The translations under genes were made by a program, and so were the position numbers. A model generated the notes under the pieces. It made no database searches. It saw only the letters and a list, made by a program, of their open reading frames with translations, and was not told the origin of the DNA. From the NCBI RefSeq assembly GCF_000615975.1, contig NZ_BAMP01000005.1, positions 1-64,000 on the forward strand: a stretch of 64,000 nucleotides of DNA, in the 5' to 3' direction. Positions within the stretch are counted from its first letter, which is position 1. The number at the start of each line of letters is the position of its first letter. Shown here in pieces: positions 36,180 to 46,122 of the stretch. The DNA is from Nitratireductor aquibiodomus NL21 = JCM 21793 (GTDB lineage: Bacteria > Pseudomonadota > Alphaproteobacteria > Rhizobiales > Rhizobiaceae).

Positions 36180-37138
36180 GACCGCGCTCCCCGGCTCTCA
36201 CGCAGCCTCGGATCGACCAGCCGCTGGCCGAGATCGGCAAGGAAACCGATCAGGAGAACCAGCAGCGTGGAGATGAAGAGAACGCCCTGAATGTTCGGAT
36301 AATCGCGCTGCTCGATGGCAAGCAGCAGCATGGAGCCGAGCCCCGGCAGGTTGAACACCCGTTCAACCACCACCGCGCCCAGAAGGGCGGTTGCAAGCTC
36401 GATGCCGAGAATCGACATCACCGGCACCGCGCCGTTGCGGATGCCGTGGCGCACCAGCGCTTCGGAAAAGCCTGCGCCAAGCGCGCGCGCCGTGCGCAGA
36501 TAGTCGCTGCCCAGCACATCCTGCGTGGCCGAGCGCACATAGCGCAGAAGCGAGGCGGACATCACGATGGCGATGGTGAGGATCGGCAGAAACAGCGTGC
36601 GCAGCGCCTCGACCGGCGCGCCCCACCCGCGCGGCGGAAAGCCGCCGGAGGGAAAGAGGCGCAGATTGACGGCAAACAGCGTGACCAGAAGAATGCCCAC
36701 CCAGAAAACGGGGATGGCGATGCCGAGCTGCGAGACAACCGAGATGGCCGCGCCATACCAGCGGTCGGCCTTGACTGCCGAAAGAATGCCAAGCGGCACG
36801 GCGATTACCAGCGCCAGCAGGAACGACAGCACGGTCAGCGGCAGCGTAACGGCGAGACGGTCCATGATCTCGGGCAGCACCGGCGTGCGGCTGATAAAGG
36901 ACGTGCCGAGATCGAAACGCGCCAGACTGGTGATGAACTGGAGAAATTGCTGGGCGAGCGGCAGATCGGAACCGACCTGCCGCCGCGCGGCCGCGATCTG
37001 CGCTTCGTCGGCGCCAACGGAGATCAGCGAATTGGCCGGATCACCGGGCAGGAGCCTGAGCAGTATGAACAGAACCACACAGGCCGCCAGAAGCGAGAAA
37101 AACAGAATGGCGAGCCGCCGGGCGATGTAAACGAGGAT
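36176..37138 (-). CDS. Peptide-type ABC importer permease (DppB type), unusual start
   Basis: An approximately 320-aa inner-membrane subunit: LLRLLPGDPANSL, then EAA-like ARALGAGFSEALVRHGIRNG and VVERVFNLPGLGSMLL. The first canonical start codon (GTG 37078) would remove the first membrane helix. The frame continues upstream with LVYIARRLAILFFSLLAACVVLF, a normal DppB N-terminus. Its natural start position is an ATC codon at 37138, five bases after AGGGAGG. Either ATC is used or an ATG is altered in this sequence. Confidence 0.8.
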   Translation of the reverse strand: MLVYIARRLAILFFSLLAACVVLFILLRLLPGDPANSLISVGADEAQIAAARRQVGSDLPLAQQFLQFITSLARFDLGTSFISRTPVLPEIMDRLAVTLPLTVLSFLLALVIAVPLGILSAVKADRWYGAAISVVSQLGIAIPVFWVGILLVTLFAVNLRLFPSGGFPPRGWGAPVEALRTLFLPILTIAIVMSASLLRYVRSATQDVLGSDYLRTARALGAGFSEALVRHGIRNGAVPVMSILGIELATALLGAVVVERVFNLPGLGSMLLLAIEQRDYPNIQGVLFISTLLVLLIGFLADLGQRLVDPRLRESRGARS

Positions 37139-37199
37139 CGGAACCTCCCTCAGGACAATTCCACGCGATGTGGAACCGTATGGCGGCTCGCCGGATCGG

Positions 37200-38713
37200 T
37201 TACTGAGCCTGCTTGACGATATCGTATGCGAAGAACTGCGAGTTCAGGCCGTTGACCGGGTACCCGCTGACCGACGCGGTCGATACCACAATCTGCGGAT
37301 AGAGATAAAGCCATCCGCTGGCGGCATCCTCGGCGATAAGGCGGTTTGCCTGCGTGAGCTTCTCATCGCGTTCCGCTTCGGAGCCGCTGGCCTCCGCAGA
37401 GGCAATCAATTCCACACTTGCGGGTTGTTGTAGCCCCAGTAGAAATTGGGATTGCCGTAGAACACGATGTCGCGGTGGTTCACATGTTCCTGCAGCGTCG
37501 CCTGGAAATCCTGCGCCTGGTAGATCTTCGTGTACCACTCATTCGCGGTGATGATGTTGATCTCCACCTTGATGCCGACCTTGGCCAGTTCGTTCTGCAG
37601 GAACTGGGCGACGATCGGATGCGGGTCGTAGTTCGGCGTGTCGAGCGTGAAGGTGAAACCGTCCGCATAGCCGGCTTCGGCCAGCAGCGCCTTGGCGCTT
37701 TCCGGGTCATAGGCGTCGACATCGTTCAGGTCGACATACCACGGGTCCGTCGGCGGAACGAAGGAGCCGATCAGCGTGCCGTGATCGCCCCAGATGGAGT
37801 TCAGCAGGCGCTTGCGGTCGATGGCGCGGGCAACGGCCTTGCGCACCTTCACATTGTCGAATGGGGCGACGCGGTCGTTATAGGCGAGCACTTCCTTGGT
37901 GGTGGACTGGCCATCGGTCACCACAAAGGAAGGATTGTCCTGAAACTGCATCAGGGAATCGGGGCTCTGCACGCTGGTGATGATGTCCACCGCATTGGTC
38001 AGAAGCGCGTTGTTGAGGGCGGTCGCCTCCTTGAAATAGGAGAAGGTCACGCCGCCATTCTTCGGCTTCTCACCCCAGTAGTTTTCATAGGGCGAAAGCG
38101 TGATGCTGGAGCCGCGCCGCCAGTTGTCGAGTTTGTAGGGGCCGGTGCCGTCCTCGCCGGAGGTCAGGTCCTCAGCGGCATCGTTGACGATCCACACATA
38201 GGTCAGATTGTAAGGCAGCGAGATGGAGCGCTCCTTGAGGGTGACGACGACCGTGCTGTCGTCCTTCGCCTCCACGCTCTCGATGTTCGCCAGGCTGCGC
38301 TTGCGCGAGCTCTGCGAAGTCTCGGCCGTCACGCGCTCGATGCTGTGCTTCACATCGGCCGCCGTCAACGGGTCGCCCGAGTGGAATGTGACGTCCGGCT
38401 GCAGCGTGAAGGTGTAGGTGAGACCGTCCTCGCTCATCTCGAAACCGGAGACCAGCTTTTCCACCACGTCGCCATCGTCGGTGAGCTGGAACAGGCCCTC
38501 ATAGACATTGCCGTTGAAGGCCTCGTTGATGCCCTGCCCGGCACCTGCCGTGTTGTCGAGGTTCTGCGGCTCATAGAGCGAGCCGATGCGAATGACGGCG
38601 GAAGGGTCTGCATTGTCCTGCGCCATGGCGCCGGTCGCACCAACAATGGCGAACGCCACACTTATCGTCAGGCTGCGAAGGCCCAGACCCGTCTCTTTCA
38701 GCGATGCTGTCAT
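37200..38713 (-). CDS. Peptide-type ABC substrate-binding protein (family 5), frame broken once
   Basis: A 504-aa periplasmic protein. Signal region GLRSLTISVAFAIVGATGAMA. SBP-family-5 features: GLTYTFTLQPDVTFHSGDPLTAADVKHSIERV, GTGPYKLDNW, RKAVARAIDRKRLL, and the C-terminal ANRLIAEDAASGWLYLYPQ. The break at about 37407-37410 (TGGAATTG) is repaired by one G: NNPQVW continues ELIASAEASGSEAER. ATG 38713 has AAGGA nine bases upstream. First gene of the operon. Confidence 0.87.
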
Positions 38714-38926
38714 CTTGCTTGTCCTTTGCGAATTCCAAACCGCGCAGTCGCCTGGCCCGTGGCCACGAACCCGCAGTTTCGTGGCTAATCTAACCGGCAA
38801 ACACGATGACTGCGAGACATTTGAATCCCGCAAAGAGCAAAATGTTCGCACCGGACCGACATTTCTGCCGGGCCGATGCGAAATTTATTCCTTCAGAACG
38901 CTAATTCGTAGAACGTAAGACACGCG
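38714..38926. other. Intergenic region upstream of the peptide-ABC operon
   Basis: Holds the leader and presumed promoter of the binding-protein gene and the 3' flank of the aldehyde dehydrogenase gene. I see no coding region and no convincing palindrome or terminator beyond a short GC stem near the aldehyde dehydrogenase stop. Confidence 0.4.
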
Positions 38927-41337
38927 TCACGCGCCGTAGGGAACCCAGATGTTCTTCACCTGAACGGCACGGCGCAGATAGTCGCGCCCGCGTCCCTGCG
39001 CGTCATCCAGCCAATCCGGCATGCGGCCATTGTTGACCCAGGTTGCCTTCAGGTTCCCGGCCGACGCCTTCTCCACCATAGCGCTGCCTTCAGCCGAGCC
39101 GAAATACCAGAGGGCTGCCACCTCGTCGTGCTCGGCAAGCGTCTTCACCAGAAGATCGCGCTCGCCGGTGACGATGTTCACCACGCCACCCGGCACATCG
39201 GACGTGTCGAGCACCTGATAGAAATCGCCGGCAACCAGAGGATGACGTGCGGACGGCACGACCACGACCCGGTTGCCCATGGCAATGGCCGGCAGCACCA
39301 GCGAAACCAGAGACAGAAGCGGCGCTTCGTCCGGGCAGGCAATGCCCATAACCCCAAAGGCTCGTTCATGGCAAGGGTCACATGGCGCGACTGGGTGGAA
39401 TGAACCGCGCCGTCGAATTTGTCGGCCTGCGCCGCGTAATAGAAGATGCGGCGCAGCGCGGTGTCGAACTCTTCGGTCGCCTTCTTCGCGCTGATGCCAG
39501 TGCTCTCGCACAGAAGCGCTTCCATGCCCGCGCGCCGCGCCTCCAGGTTTTCGCCAAGATAATAAAGCACCTGCGCGCGATTGTGGCCGGTCGCGCCACC
39601 CCAGCCGCCGGCCTTCGCCGCTGCCTCGACCGCGTTGCGAATGTCCTTGCGATTGCCGATGCCGGCCTGCCCGATCAGCACCCCGCCCTTGCCGGCAACC
39701 GAATAGACATAGCCGCCATCGGGCCTTGCCTGCTTGCCGCCGATATAATTCTTCATGGTCCGGTCGATGCCCTCGACCAGAACCTTGCCCTCACCCGCCG
39801 GAGAGGCTGAGGGTACGAAGGCTTCCGATGCCTTGGGAGCGGAAAGTTTCTTTTCCCAGTCGGCCGTGAGATATTCGTAAAGCCCCTCGCGCGCGCCCTC
39901 GCGCCCGAAACCGCTCTCGCGATAACCGCCGAACCCTGCGCCCGCATCGAGCATATTGGTGCAGTTGATCCAGACCACGCCGGCTTTCACGCGCGCGGCG
40001 AGATCCAGCGCCACATTGATGTTTTCCGACCAGACGGAAGCAGCAAGCCCGTAGCGGCTGTTGTTGGCGAGTGCTGCGGCCTCGTCCGGTGTGCGGAAGG
40101 TCATCGAGGCCGCTATGGGGCCGAAGATTTCCACCTGGCAGACGGTCGCGGCGGCTTCGACATCGGTGAAGAAGCCGGGCGCAATGTAATTGCCCTTCTC
40201 GGGCAGCGGGGCGGAAGCCTGCCAGAGCTGCCCGCCTTCCTCGACACCCTTTGCCACCAGCGCGGAAATCCGCTCCACCTGAACCGGCGACACTATGGCG
40301 CCCACATCGGTGGATTTGTCGAGCGGGTCGCCGACGCGCAGCGTTTCAAGACGTGCCTTCAGCTTGGCATGAAAGCGCTCGGCAATCCCTTCCTGCACGA
40401 TCAGGCGCGAGCCGGCGCAGCACACCTCGCCCTGGTTGAACCAGATCGCGTCCACCACGCCCTCGACAGCCGCGTCGATATCGGCATCCTCGAACACGAT
40501 GAACGGCGACTTGCCGCCCAGCTCCAGTGAAAGCTTCTTGCCGGAACCGGCAATCTGCTCGCGGATGACGCGACCCACCTGCGTGGAGCCGGTAAAGGCC
40601 ACCTTGTCGACGCCCGCATGGCCGCAGATGGTGGCACCCGTTGTGCCATCGCCCTGAACGATGTTGACCACGCCGGCAGGCAAGCCAACCTCGTGGCAGA
40701 TCTCGGCAAAGGCGACAGCCGTCAGCGGCGTCAGGTCGGCCGGCTTCAGCACCACCGTGTTGCCGGCGGCCAGCGCCGGCGCGATCTTCCAGGCGAGCAT
40801 CAATAGCGGGAAATTCCACGGGATCACCTGCCCGCACACACCCACGGGCGAGAAGCCGCGGAACTCGTCTTCCACCATCTCGGCCCAGCCGGCGTGGTGA
40901 TAGAAGTGGCGGGCGACCAGCGGAATGTCGATGTCGCGCGTCTCGCGCACCGGCTTGCCATTGTCCATGGTTTCCAGCACCGCCAGAAAGCGCGAGCGCT
41001 TCTGCACATGGCGGGCAATCGCATAGAGATATTTCGCGCGTTGATGGCCGGAGAACTTCGACCATTTGCCGAATGCACCACGCGCCGCTTTCACGGCGGC
41101 GTCCACATCCTCTGCCATGCCGCAGGCGATCTCGGCCAGCTGCGACCCGTCCGACGGATTGGATACGGCAATCTGGCGCGCACCCTTCGGTTTGACAAAC
41201 CGCCCGTCGATGAAATGGCCAAAGGAGCGGCCATGGGAATCGAGCCACGCAACAACATCGCCATTGGCTTCCGGAGAGGGGCCGTATTCCATGGTGCTCA
41301 GAATATCCTTGATGGAAGACATGTCTTTGATCCTCAT
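38927..41337 (-). CDS. Double-domain aldehyde dehydrogenase, frame broken once
   Basis: An 803-aa NAD(P)-dependent enzyme with two ALDH domains. The first is complete: GVCGQVIPWNFPLLM, FTGSTQVGRVI, LELGGKSPFIVFEDAD, catalytic Cys in NQGEVCCAGSR, and EIFGPIAASMTF. The second (from about 540) looks degenerate and lacks an obvious catalytic Cys context. The break is at the CCCC run 39352-39355: one base joins AMNEPLG to VMGIACPDEAPLLSL. Its ATG overlaps the deoC stop (ATGA). It probably oxidises the acetaldehyde or glyceraldehyde made by DeoC. Confidence 0.86.
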
Positions 41338-42292
41338 GCGACCGCGTGACGGTTGGCGCTGGAATAGCGGCCGGTCACGTAGTGCTCCAATTGCCGTTCA
41401 ATGTCGCCGAGAAGCGAGCTGGCGCCGATGCGGAACAGGTCCGGCTCCAGCCAGCGATTGCCGGCCTCCTCTTTCATGAGCGTCAGCCAGGCAAGCGCAT
41501 CCTTGGCGGTCTTGAGGCCGCCCGCCGGCTTGAACCCGACGATCTGGCCCGAATATTCGCGATAGTCGCGCAGCGCCCGCACCATGGTCAGGCTTACCGG
41601 CAGTGTGGCGTTCACGCCTTCCTTGCCTGTCGACGTCTTGATGAAATCGGACCCTGCCTGCATGGCCACCATCGAGGCGCGGTAGACATTGGTGAGCGTG
41701 CTGAGATCGCCGGTTGCCAGAATGGCTTTCAGATGCGCCGCGCCGCAGGCCTCGCGCATCGCGGCAATCTCGTCATAAAGCGCGCTCCAGTTCTGGGTCA
41801 GCACGTGCTCGCGCGTGATCACGATGTCGATCTCATGCGCGCCCTCCTCCACCGCATAGCGGATTTCCGCCAGCCGCAGCGGCAGGGGCATGAGGCCTGC
41901 CGGAAACCCGGTGGCGACCGATGCAACGGGGATGTTGCTGCCTTCCAGCGCCTTGACCGCATGGCCAACCATGGTCGGATAGACACAGACGGCGCCGGTG
42001 GTGATGCCGGCATCGGCAAGCCCCAGCCTGCCAGAATGTCCTCGCGCACCGGACGCCGCGCCTTGGCGCAAAGCCGTCGCACGCGGCCCGGCGTGTCATC
42101 GCCGGCAAGCGTGGTCAAGTCGATACAGGTGATGGCCTTCACCAGCCAGGCCGCCTGATAGGCCTTCTTGACCGAGCGACGCGCCGTCAGCGAGCCCGCC
42201 CGGCGCTCAGCCGCCGTGCGGTTGACGGTCACATCCTCGAACCATTCGGGTTTCAGTTGCGTACCGGTGTTTCGGGCGAGTGCGTCGGTCAT
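41334..42292 (-). CDS. deoC: Deoxyribose-phosphate aldolase, frame broken once
   Basis: A 319-aa class I aldolase that splits 2-deoxyribose 5-phosphate to acetaldehyde and glyceraldehyde 3-phosphate. It contains TCIDLTTLAGDDT, ITTGAVCVYP, EIDIVITREHVL, HLKAILATGDL and the Schiff-base lysine segment DFIKTSTGKEGVNATLP. The break near 42022-42027 (GCAGGCTGGGG) needs one base to join REDILAG to LGLADAGITTG. Start 42292 (MTDALAR) is chosen by family N-terminus; ATG 42379 is an alternative that would put the half-site array inside the gene. Confidence 0.88.
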
Positions 42293-42342
42293 GGCTGCGT
42301 CCGTGGTTTCGGTTGTGCCGGCGAGGCGGGCACCCGATCGAT

Positions 42343-42367
42343 ATGTTACGATAGAAACATTATGTTT
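42343..42367. promoter_or_regulatory. Alternating ATGTT/AACAT half-sites upstream of deoC
   Basis: ATGTT (42343-42347), AACAT (42356-42360) and ATGTT (42362-42366) alternate. The pair AAACAT-T-ATGTTT (42355-42367) is a near-perfect palindrome, and ATGTT-N8-AACAT a second dyad. A DeoR-type operator is possible; no such regulator is adjacent. Confidence 0.35.
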
Positions 42368-42521
42368 GGATCGTTTCATAATTTCCACCCCTCTGTCAAG
42401 CCGCCCCGCCTTGCCACAGGCCAAGCCCAGGGGTTACTTTGCCGAGAGGACAACTCCGGGCGGCAAGGCTCATTTGGCGATGCCGGCGCAACCGGAGCAC
42501 AGGGGACGCGGCCGGCAGCAA

Positions 42522-43028
42522 ATGGGGCATCTTTCGCAGATCGAACTGCTTCTTCCCGAGCTGCGTGCCTATGCGCGCTCGATCTGCGGGCCTGCGGAAA
42601 GCCCGGAGGATCTGGTTCAGGACGCGGTCGAACGTGCCCTGCGTCACCAAACCCGCCCCGGACACATGGACGAACTGCGCCCCTGGATGTTTCGCGTCAT
42701 CCGCAACCTGCATTATGACGAACTCAGAAAAAGACGTGTGCGCCGTGAATATATCGCAGTGCAAAAACGTCTTATGGATGAAAGCGACGGAACGGGCAGC
42801 GCAGGCCGCGATGTTCTGATCCGCCTCGCCTTCGAGAGACTGCCGCCCGAAACACGGGAGGTGCTGTTTCTCATCGACATAATGGGTTTCAAATATGCGG
42901 AGGCGGCGGACGTCATGAACGTGCCCATTGGCACCGTCATGAGCCGCGTCAGCAGGGCCCGGAAAGAACTTTTGCGCCGCGTCAACGGCGACGGCCAGGA
43001 TGAAGAGCAGGCAAAGCAGACTCCATGA
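42522..43028 (+). CDS. ECF RNA polymerase sigma factor
   Basis: A 168-aa sigma-70 family protein with only regions 2 and 4. Region 2: YARSICGPAESPEDLVQDAVERALR and WMFRVIRNLHYDELRKRR. Region 4: LPPETREVLFLIDIMGFKYAEAADVMNVPIGTVMSRVSRARKEL. ATG 42522 gives the usual N-terminus (MGHLSQIELLLPEL); no good ribosome site is visible and ATG 42480 is possible. It overlaps the anti-sigma gene by ATGA. Position next to a SorT-type sulfite dehydrogenase recalls the sulfite-responsive RpoE1/RpoE4 of Sinorhizobium meliloti. Confidence 0.85.
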   Translation: MGHLSQIELLLPELRAYARSICGPAESPEDLVQDAVERALRHQTRPGHMDELRPWMFRVIRNLHYDELRKRRVRREYIAVQKRLMDESDGTGSAGRDVLIRLAFERLPPETREVLFLIDIMGFKYAEAADVMNVPIGTVMSRVSRARKELLRRVNGDGQDEEQAKQTP

Positions 43029-43768
43029 GCAAGGTAACGGAAGAGGATTTCATCAGGGTCAACGCATTTCACGACGGCGAAATGATCGAGGACCGCGCAG
43101 CTTTTGCACGCCGGCTCGAGGCAGAGCCGGAATTGAAGGCGGCGCTCGCCGAAATCCGCGAAATGTCCGCCAGCCTGAAGGCCCTGAAGCCGCAGCCAGC
43201 CACACAACCATCTGCGCGAAACGACAACCGTAGTGCAGGGCGCCGATGGGGACCCTGGTGGGTCGGCTCAGCCCTTGCGGCTTCCGTCGCACTCGCCATT
43301 GTCCTCGCTTATCCGCTCACCCGCCCGGATACGCCTGCACCGGAAGATCCACTCGCCATTCACGAGACTTTCTCCGCTCAGGCATTTGTTTCGCAGGACG
43401 GTGTTTTCCAGACTGTTTCGGGCGAAGAGATCGCTCTGTTCCCCGATCTCTCGGCGGCCAATCTCACGCTTGTCGCGGTCAGGAAAGTGCCGCATGGCGT
43501 GGCAGCCCATTTCGCCGGCCGGGAGGGTTGCCGCCTGACGGTCTTTTCGAGCGAAAAGCCGCTGAATGCAGGAGGCTCTGCCGCGGATCTGCAGAGCGCG
43601 GCATGGGAAGTTCCCGACCGCCTCTATCGGATCGTCGCCACCGGCATGGATGCAGGCAAGTTCGCGGCAATCACGGCCTATCTGGAACAGGCGACGCGCA
43701 GGATGGCGCAACCCGACACCGTGATCGCTCTAAGGGACGCGACCGCACAGGCCACATCCTGCGGCTAG
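43025..43768 (+). CDS. Anti-sigma factor, membrane-anchored
   Basis: A 247-aa protein. The cytoplasmic N-terminus (VNAFHDGEMIEDRAAFARRLEAEPELKAAL) follows the usual anti-sigma pattern, then one membrane helix (WWVGSALAASVALAIVLAYPL) and a periplasmic domain. No HxxxCxxC zinc motif is seen. The ATGA overlap with the sigma gene couples expression. It likely holds the ECF sigma until an envelope signal arrives. Confidence 0.8.
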   Translation: MSKVTEEDFIRVNAFHDGEMIEDRAAFARRLEAEPELKAALAEIREMSASLKALKPQPATQPSARNDNRSAGRRWGPWWVGSALAASVALAIVLAYPLTRPDTPAPEDPLAIHETFSAQAFVSQDGVFQTVSGEEIALFPDLSAANLTLVAVRKVPHGVAAHFAGREGCRLTVFSSEKPLNAGGSAADLQSAAWEVPDRLYRIVATGMDAGKFAAITAYLEQATRRMAQPDTVIALRDATAQATSCG

Positions 43769-43769
43769 A

Positions 43770-43874
43770 GCAATTCCAGGAAAAGTGGGAACCGGTTTTC
43801 CGCCCGGAATTGCAAAAAAAACAACAAATTAGAGCGCTTTCGCGATTCAACCAAAAGCGGAAGTGCTCTAGAGC
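43770..43874. repeat. RIME-like Rhizobiales intergenic palindromic repeat
   Basis: Starts one base after the anti-sigma stop. GCAATTCC (43770-43777) pairs with GGAATTGC (43806-43813), and inside it GGAAAA (43779-43784) with TTTTCC (43796-43801). A second stem pairs GAGCGCTTTCGC with GCGGAAGTGCTC before a GCTCTAGAGC palindrome. The sequence matches the mosaic repeats I know as frequent in Rhizobiales intergenic DNA. Only one copy was noticed in this window. Confidence 0.7.
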
Positions 43875-43882
43875 AAACCTTT

Positions 43883-43915
43883 GCACCGCTTCACCCAGGC
43901 CGGGTGAAGCGGTGC
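43883..43915. terminator. Long perfect hairpin between convergent genes
   Basis: GCACCGCTTCACCC (43883-43896) pairs perfectly with GGGTGAAGCGGTGC (43902-43915) around AGGCC. It lies between the anti-sigma gene (+) and the cytochrome gene (-) and could end both transcripts. It may be part of the neighbouring repeat element. Confidence 0.55.
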
Positions 43916-43933
43916 AGGCTTCGGTCCGATGCT

Positions 43934-44671
43934 CTAGTTCGGATTGGGGAAGTTGGGGCGGTCCTCATTATAGTGCGTCGCCAGATAGTCGAGTATCTCG
44001 GTGCGATCCGGTTCCGGAATGTCGTCCATGCCCTGCTCGTCGACCATCCATTCAAGCATCTCGTCCCAGCTCACGGGTGAGACCCTGCTGCGCGACAATC
44101 ATTTCCGAATGGCAGGCAGTACAGGCGTAGAAGGTCGTATCGACCCCGGCGCGACCTTCAGACGTCCGAAATCACCCTCGATCTCCTGAACGTCGCCCTT
44201 CGCAGGTTCCGCGCTCGCTGTCTGCTCGGCCGGGGCGGCCTCTTCCACTGCGGCACCGGACTGAACGGGCGTGTCGGAGAAGGTGCCTAGATAAGCGATC
44301 AGGTTGACGCGGTCTTCTTCCTTCTTGAGGCCGGCAAAGGCCATTTTGGTGCCCTTCACCTCGGCGCGGGGCTGAAGCAGATAAGCGTCCAGCCGTTCGA
44401 CCGTCCACTCCCCGCCATATGCCTTCATGGCAGGCGAGTAGGAGTAGCCTTCAACCTGTGCGACCGGCTTGCCGACCACTCCATAGAGATTGGGGCCAAC
44501 CTTGTTCTTGCCGTCCTTATCGATCGTGTGGCATGCAACGCACCGCTTGAAGAGCTTTTCGCCTTTTGCGGTGTCGGCATCGGCCAGCCCGGCCTGAACA
44601 TCCGCCAGAGCGGGCGTGGCGGCAAAGAGAGCAAGTCCGACAACACCCAGCCGAACGCGAGCAAGCTTCAT
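43934..44671 (-). CDS. Diheme c-type cytochrome, partner of sulfite dehydrogenase, frame broken twice
   Basis: A periplasmic electron carrier of about 246 aa. Signal [23 protein letters not shown], first heme site CVACH (44-48) with KMAFAG as a likely axial Met. After an Ala/Glu-rich linker the uncorrected frame ends at 44099. Restoring one G in the CCCC run 44144-44147 gives [26 protein letters not shown] with a second CxxCH. A second break near 44066 (one base extra or two missing) leads to [15 protein letters not shown] and a stop at 43934. ATG 44671 has GGAGA upstream. It would take electrons from the adjacent SorT-type enzyme. Confidence 0.8.
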
Positions 44672-44759
44672 TCTTCTTTTCTCCATGGAAATGGGGTCCG
44701 TGAAGCGGCATTCCACCGCTTCACGGTATCATGATGATTGAGCAAGTTGCGCTGTGCGA

Positions 44760-46055
44760 TCAGCTCGCGCGCACACCAACCCGGTGCATCGTGTTGTTGA
44801 GATAACCCTTGGGATTCCAGGCGATTGCGAAAGGCTGCATGTCGCCCTCACTGTCCGTCGCCCGCGCCCAGACCTCATAGTAGCCGGCCTGCGGGAATGT
44901 CACCTTGCTGCGCCAGTTCTGCCAGGCGCCGTCATTGACCGGATCGTCCAGTTCCACTTCCTGCCAGGTCGTGCCGAAATCAATGGAAATATCCAGCCTG
45001 CTGATGGAACGGTCGCCCGACCACGCATGGCCGCGCACCTCCGTTTCCATGCCGATATCCGCACCCTTGGCCGGGAAGGTGATGAGAGATTTCACCGGCA
45101 TGCGTTCGATGATGACGAAATCTTCTTCAGGCACTTCCTGGCCGGGCGCCACCGGATAGGCCGGCACACGATAGGAGGTGCCCGTCATCTTGGGGCCGTC
45201 ATGAACCTGATCACGCAGCTCGATGCGGGTCAGCCATTTCTGGGCGGTCGAGGCCGGCCAGCCCGGCACCACCAGGCGCAGCGGCGCGCCATTCATCGGG
45301 TGCAGCGCCTCGCCGTTCATCTCGAAGGCAATGAGAATGTTGTCGGTCATCGCCTTGTCGATGGGCAGACCGCGCGAAATCGGCAGCTTGTCGGGGTTAC
45401 CCGAAAGGTGGCCGTCTGCGCCGTAGTGGGCGGTGTAGACGACATTCGACTGGACACCGGCCTTTTCAAGCACGTCCTTCAGCCGAACGCCCGTCCATTC
45501 CGAGCAGGCCACGGCGCCATGGGTCCACTGGTTGCCCTTCGCCGGCGGATCGAAGGCGCTGCGGCCATTGCCGCCGCATTCCAGCGTGAGTTGCAGCGTC
45601 ACCACTTCAAACTGCTCGCGCAGATCGGCGATGGAAAGCTCGAGCTTGTTGTCGACGAAACCGTCAATCATCAGTGTCCAGCTTTCCGGGTTCACATCCT
45701 GTGGCGGGATGCCATTGTTGCGAATGAAATGCCGGCTCGTGGGCGTGACCGCATCGTCAAGCAGTTCAGCCGGGGTCTCGGCGTTGACCGGGCGGTCGTT
45801 GAGAAGCGTCAGCCCCTCCTTTCCGGCCAGCACGTCGCTGTCCTGTGCGAATGCCGCCGGCACCAGCCCCGCAGGCATGTTGCGGTGAAACGGTATCGAA
45901 GCCCCGACCATGGCAGCCATGGTGGCGAGCCCGGTGTTTTTCAGGAAACCACGACGCCCCGAATTGACGATGCCTTCCGAAGGCTCTGCAGGATGACCAT
46001 CATCCGCAGGTGCGGCCCCGTCCCGGGCCCTGGTTGTCTCGGCGATGCGCGTCAT
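44760..46055 (-). CDS. sorT: SorT/SoxC-like periplasmic sulfite dehydrogenase, molybdenum subunit
   Basis: A 431-aa oxidoreductase of the sulfite oxidase family. Tat signal with RRGFLK in NSGRRGFLKNTGLATMAAM; molybdopterin domain with the ligand Cys in LTLECGGNGRS; C-terminal dimerisation domain (GHAWSGDRSISRLDISIDFGTTW). ATG 46055 is preferred over 46097 because GGAGGA lies six bases upstream. The cytochrome gene follows by 88 bases and the ECF sigma pair converges from the other side. Reaction: sulfite to sulfate with electrons to the cytochrome; another sulfite-oxidase-like substrate is possible. Confidence 0.87.
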   Translation of the reverse strand: MTRIAETTRARDGAAPADDGHPAEPSEGIVNSGRRGFLKNTGLATMAAMVGASIPFHRNMPAGLVPAAFAQDSDVLAGKEGLTLLNDRPVNAETPAELLDDAVTPTSRHFIRNNGIPPQDVNPESWTLMIDGFVDNKLELSIADLREQFEVVTLQLTLECGGNGRSAFDPPAKGNQWTHGAVACSEWTGVRLKDVLEKAGVQSNVVYTAHYGADGHLSGNPDKLPISRGLPIDKAMTDNILIAFEMNGEALHPMNGAPLRLVVPGWPASTAQKWLTRIELRDQVHDGPKMTGTSYRVPAYPVAPGQEVPEEDFVIIERMPVKSLITFPAKGADIGMETEVRGHAWSGDRSISRLDISIDFGTTWQEVELDDPVNDGAWQNWRSKVTFPQAGYYEVWARATDSEGDMQPFAIAWNPKGYLNNTMHRVGVRAS

Positions 46056-46122
46056 CTGGTTCCTCCCTCTGCGCTGGCGAAATTGGCTGGCGGACACATC
46101 TGTAGGTATGCGTCGACACAGA

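Noticed and set aside
37418-38788. A 456-codon open frame antisense to the peptide-binding protein gene
   Set aside because: No recognisable motifs; the sense strand has a clear family-5 binding protein.
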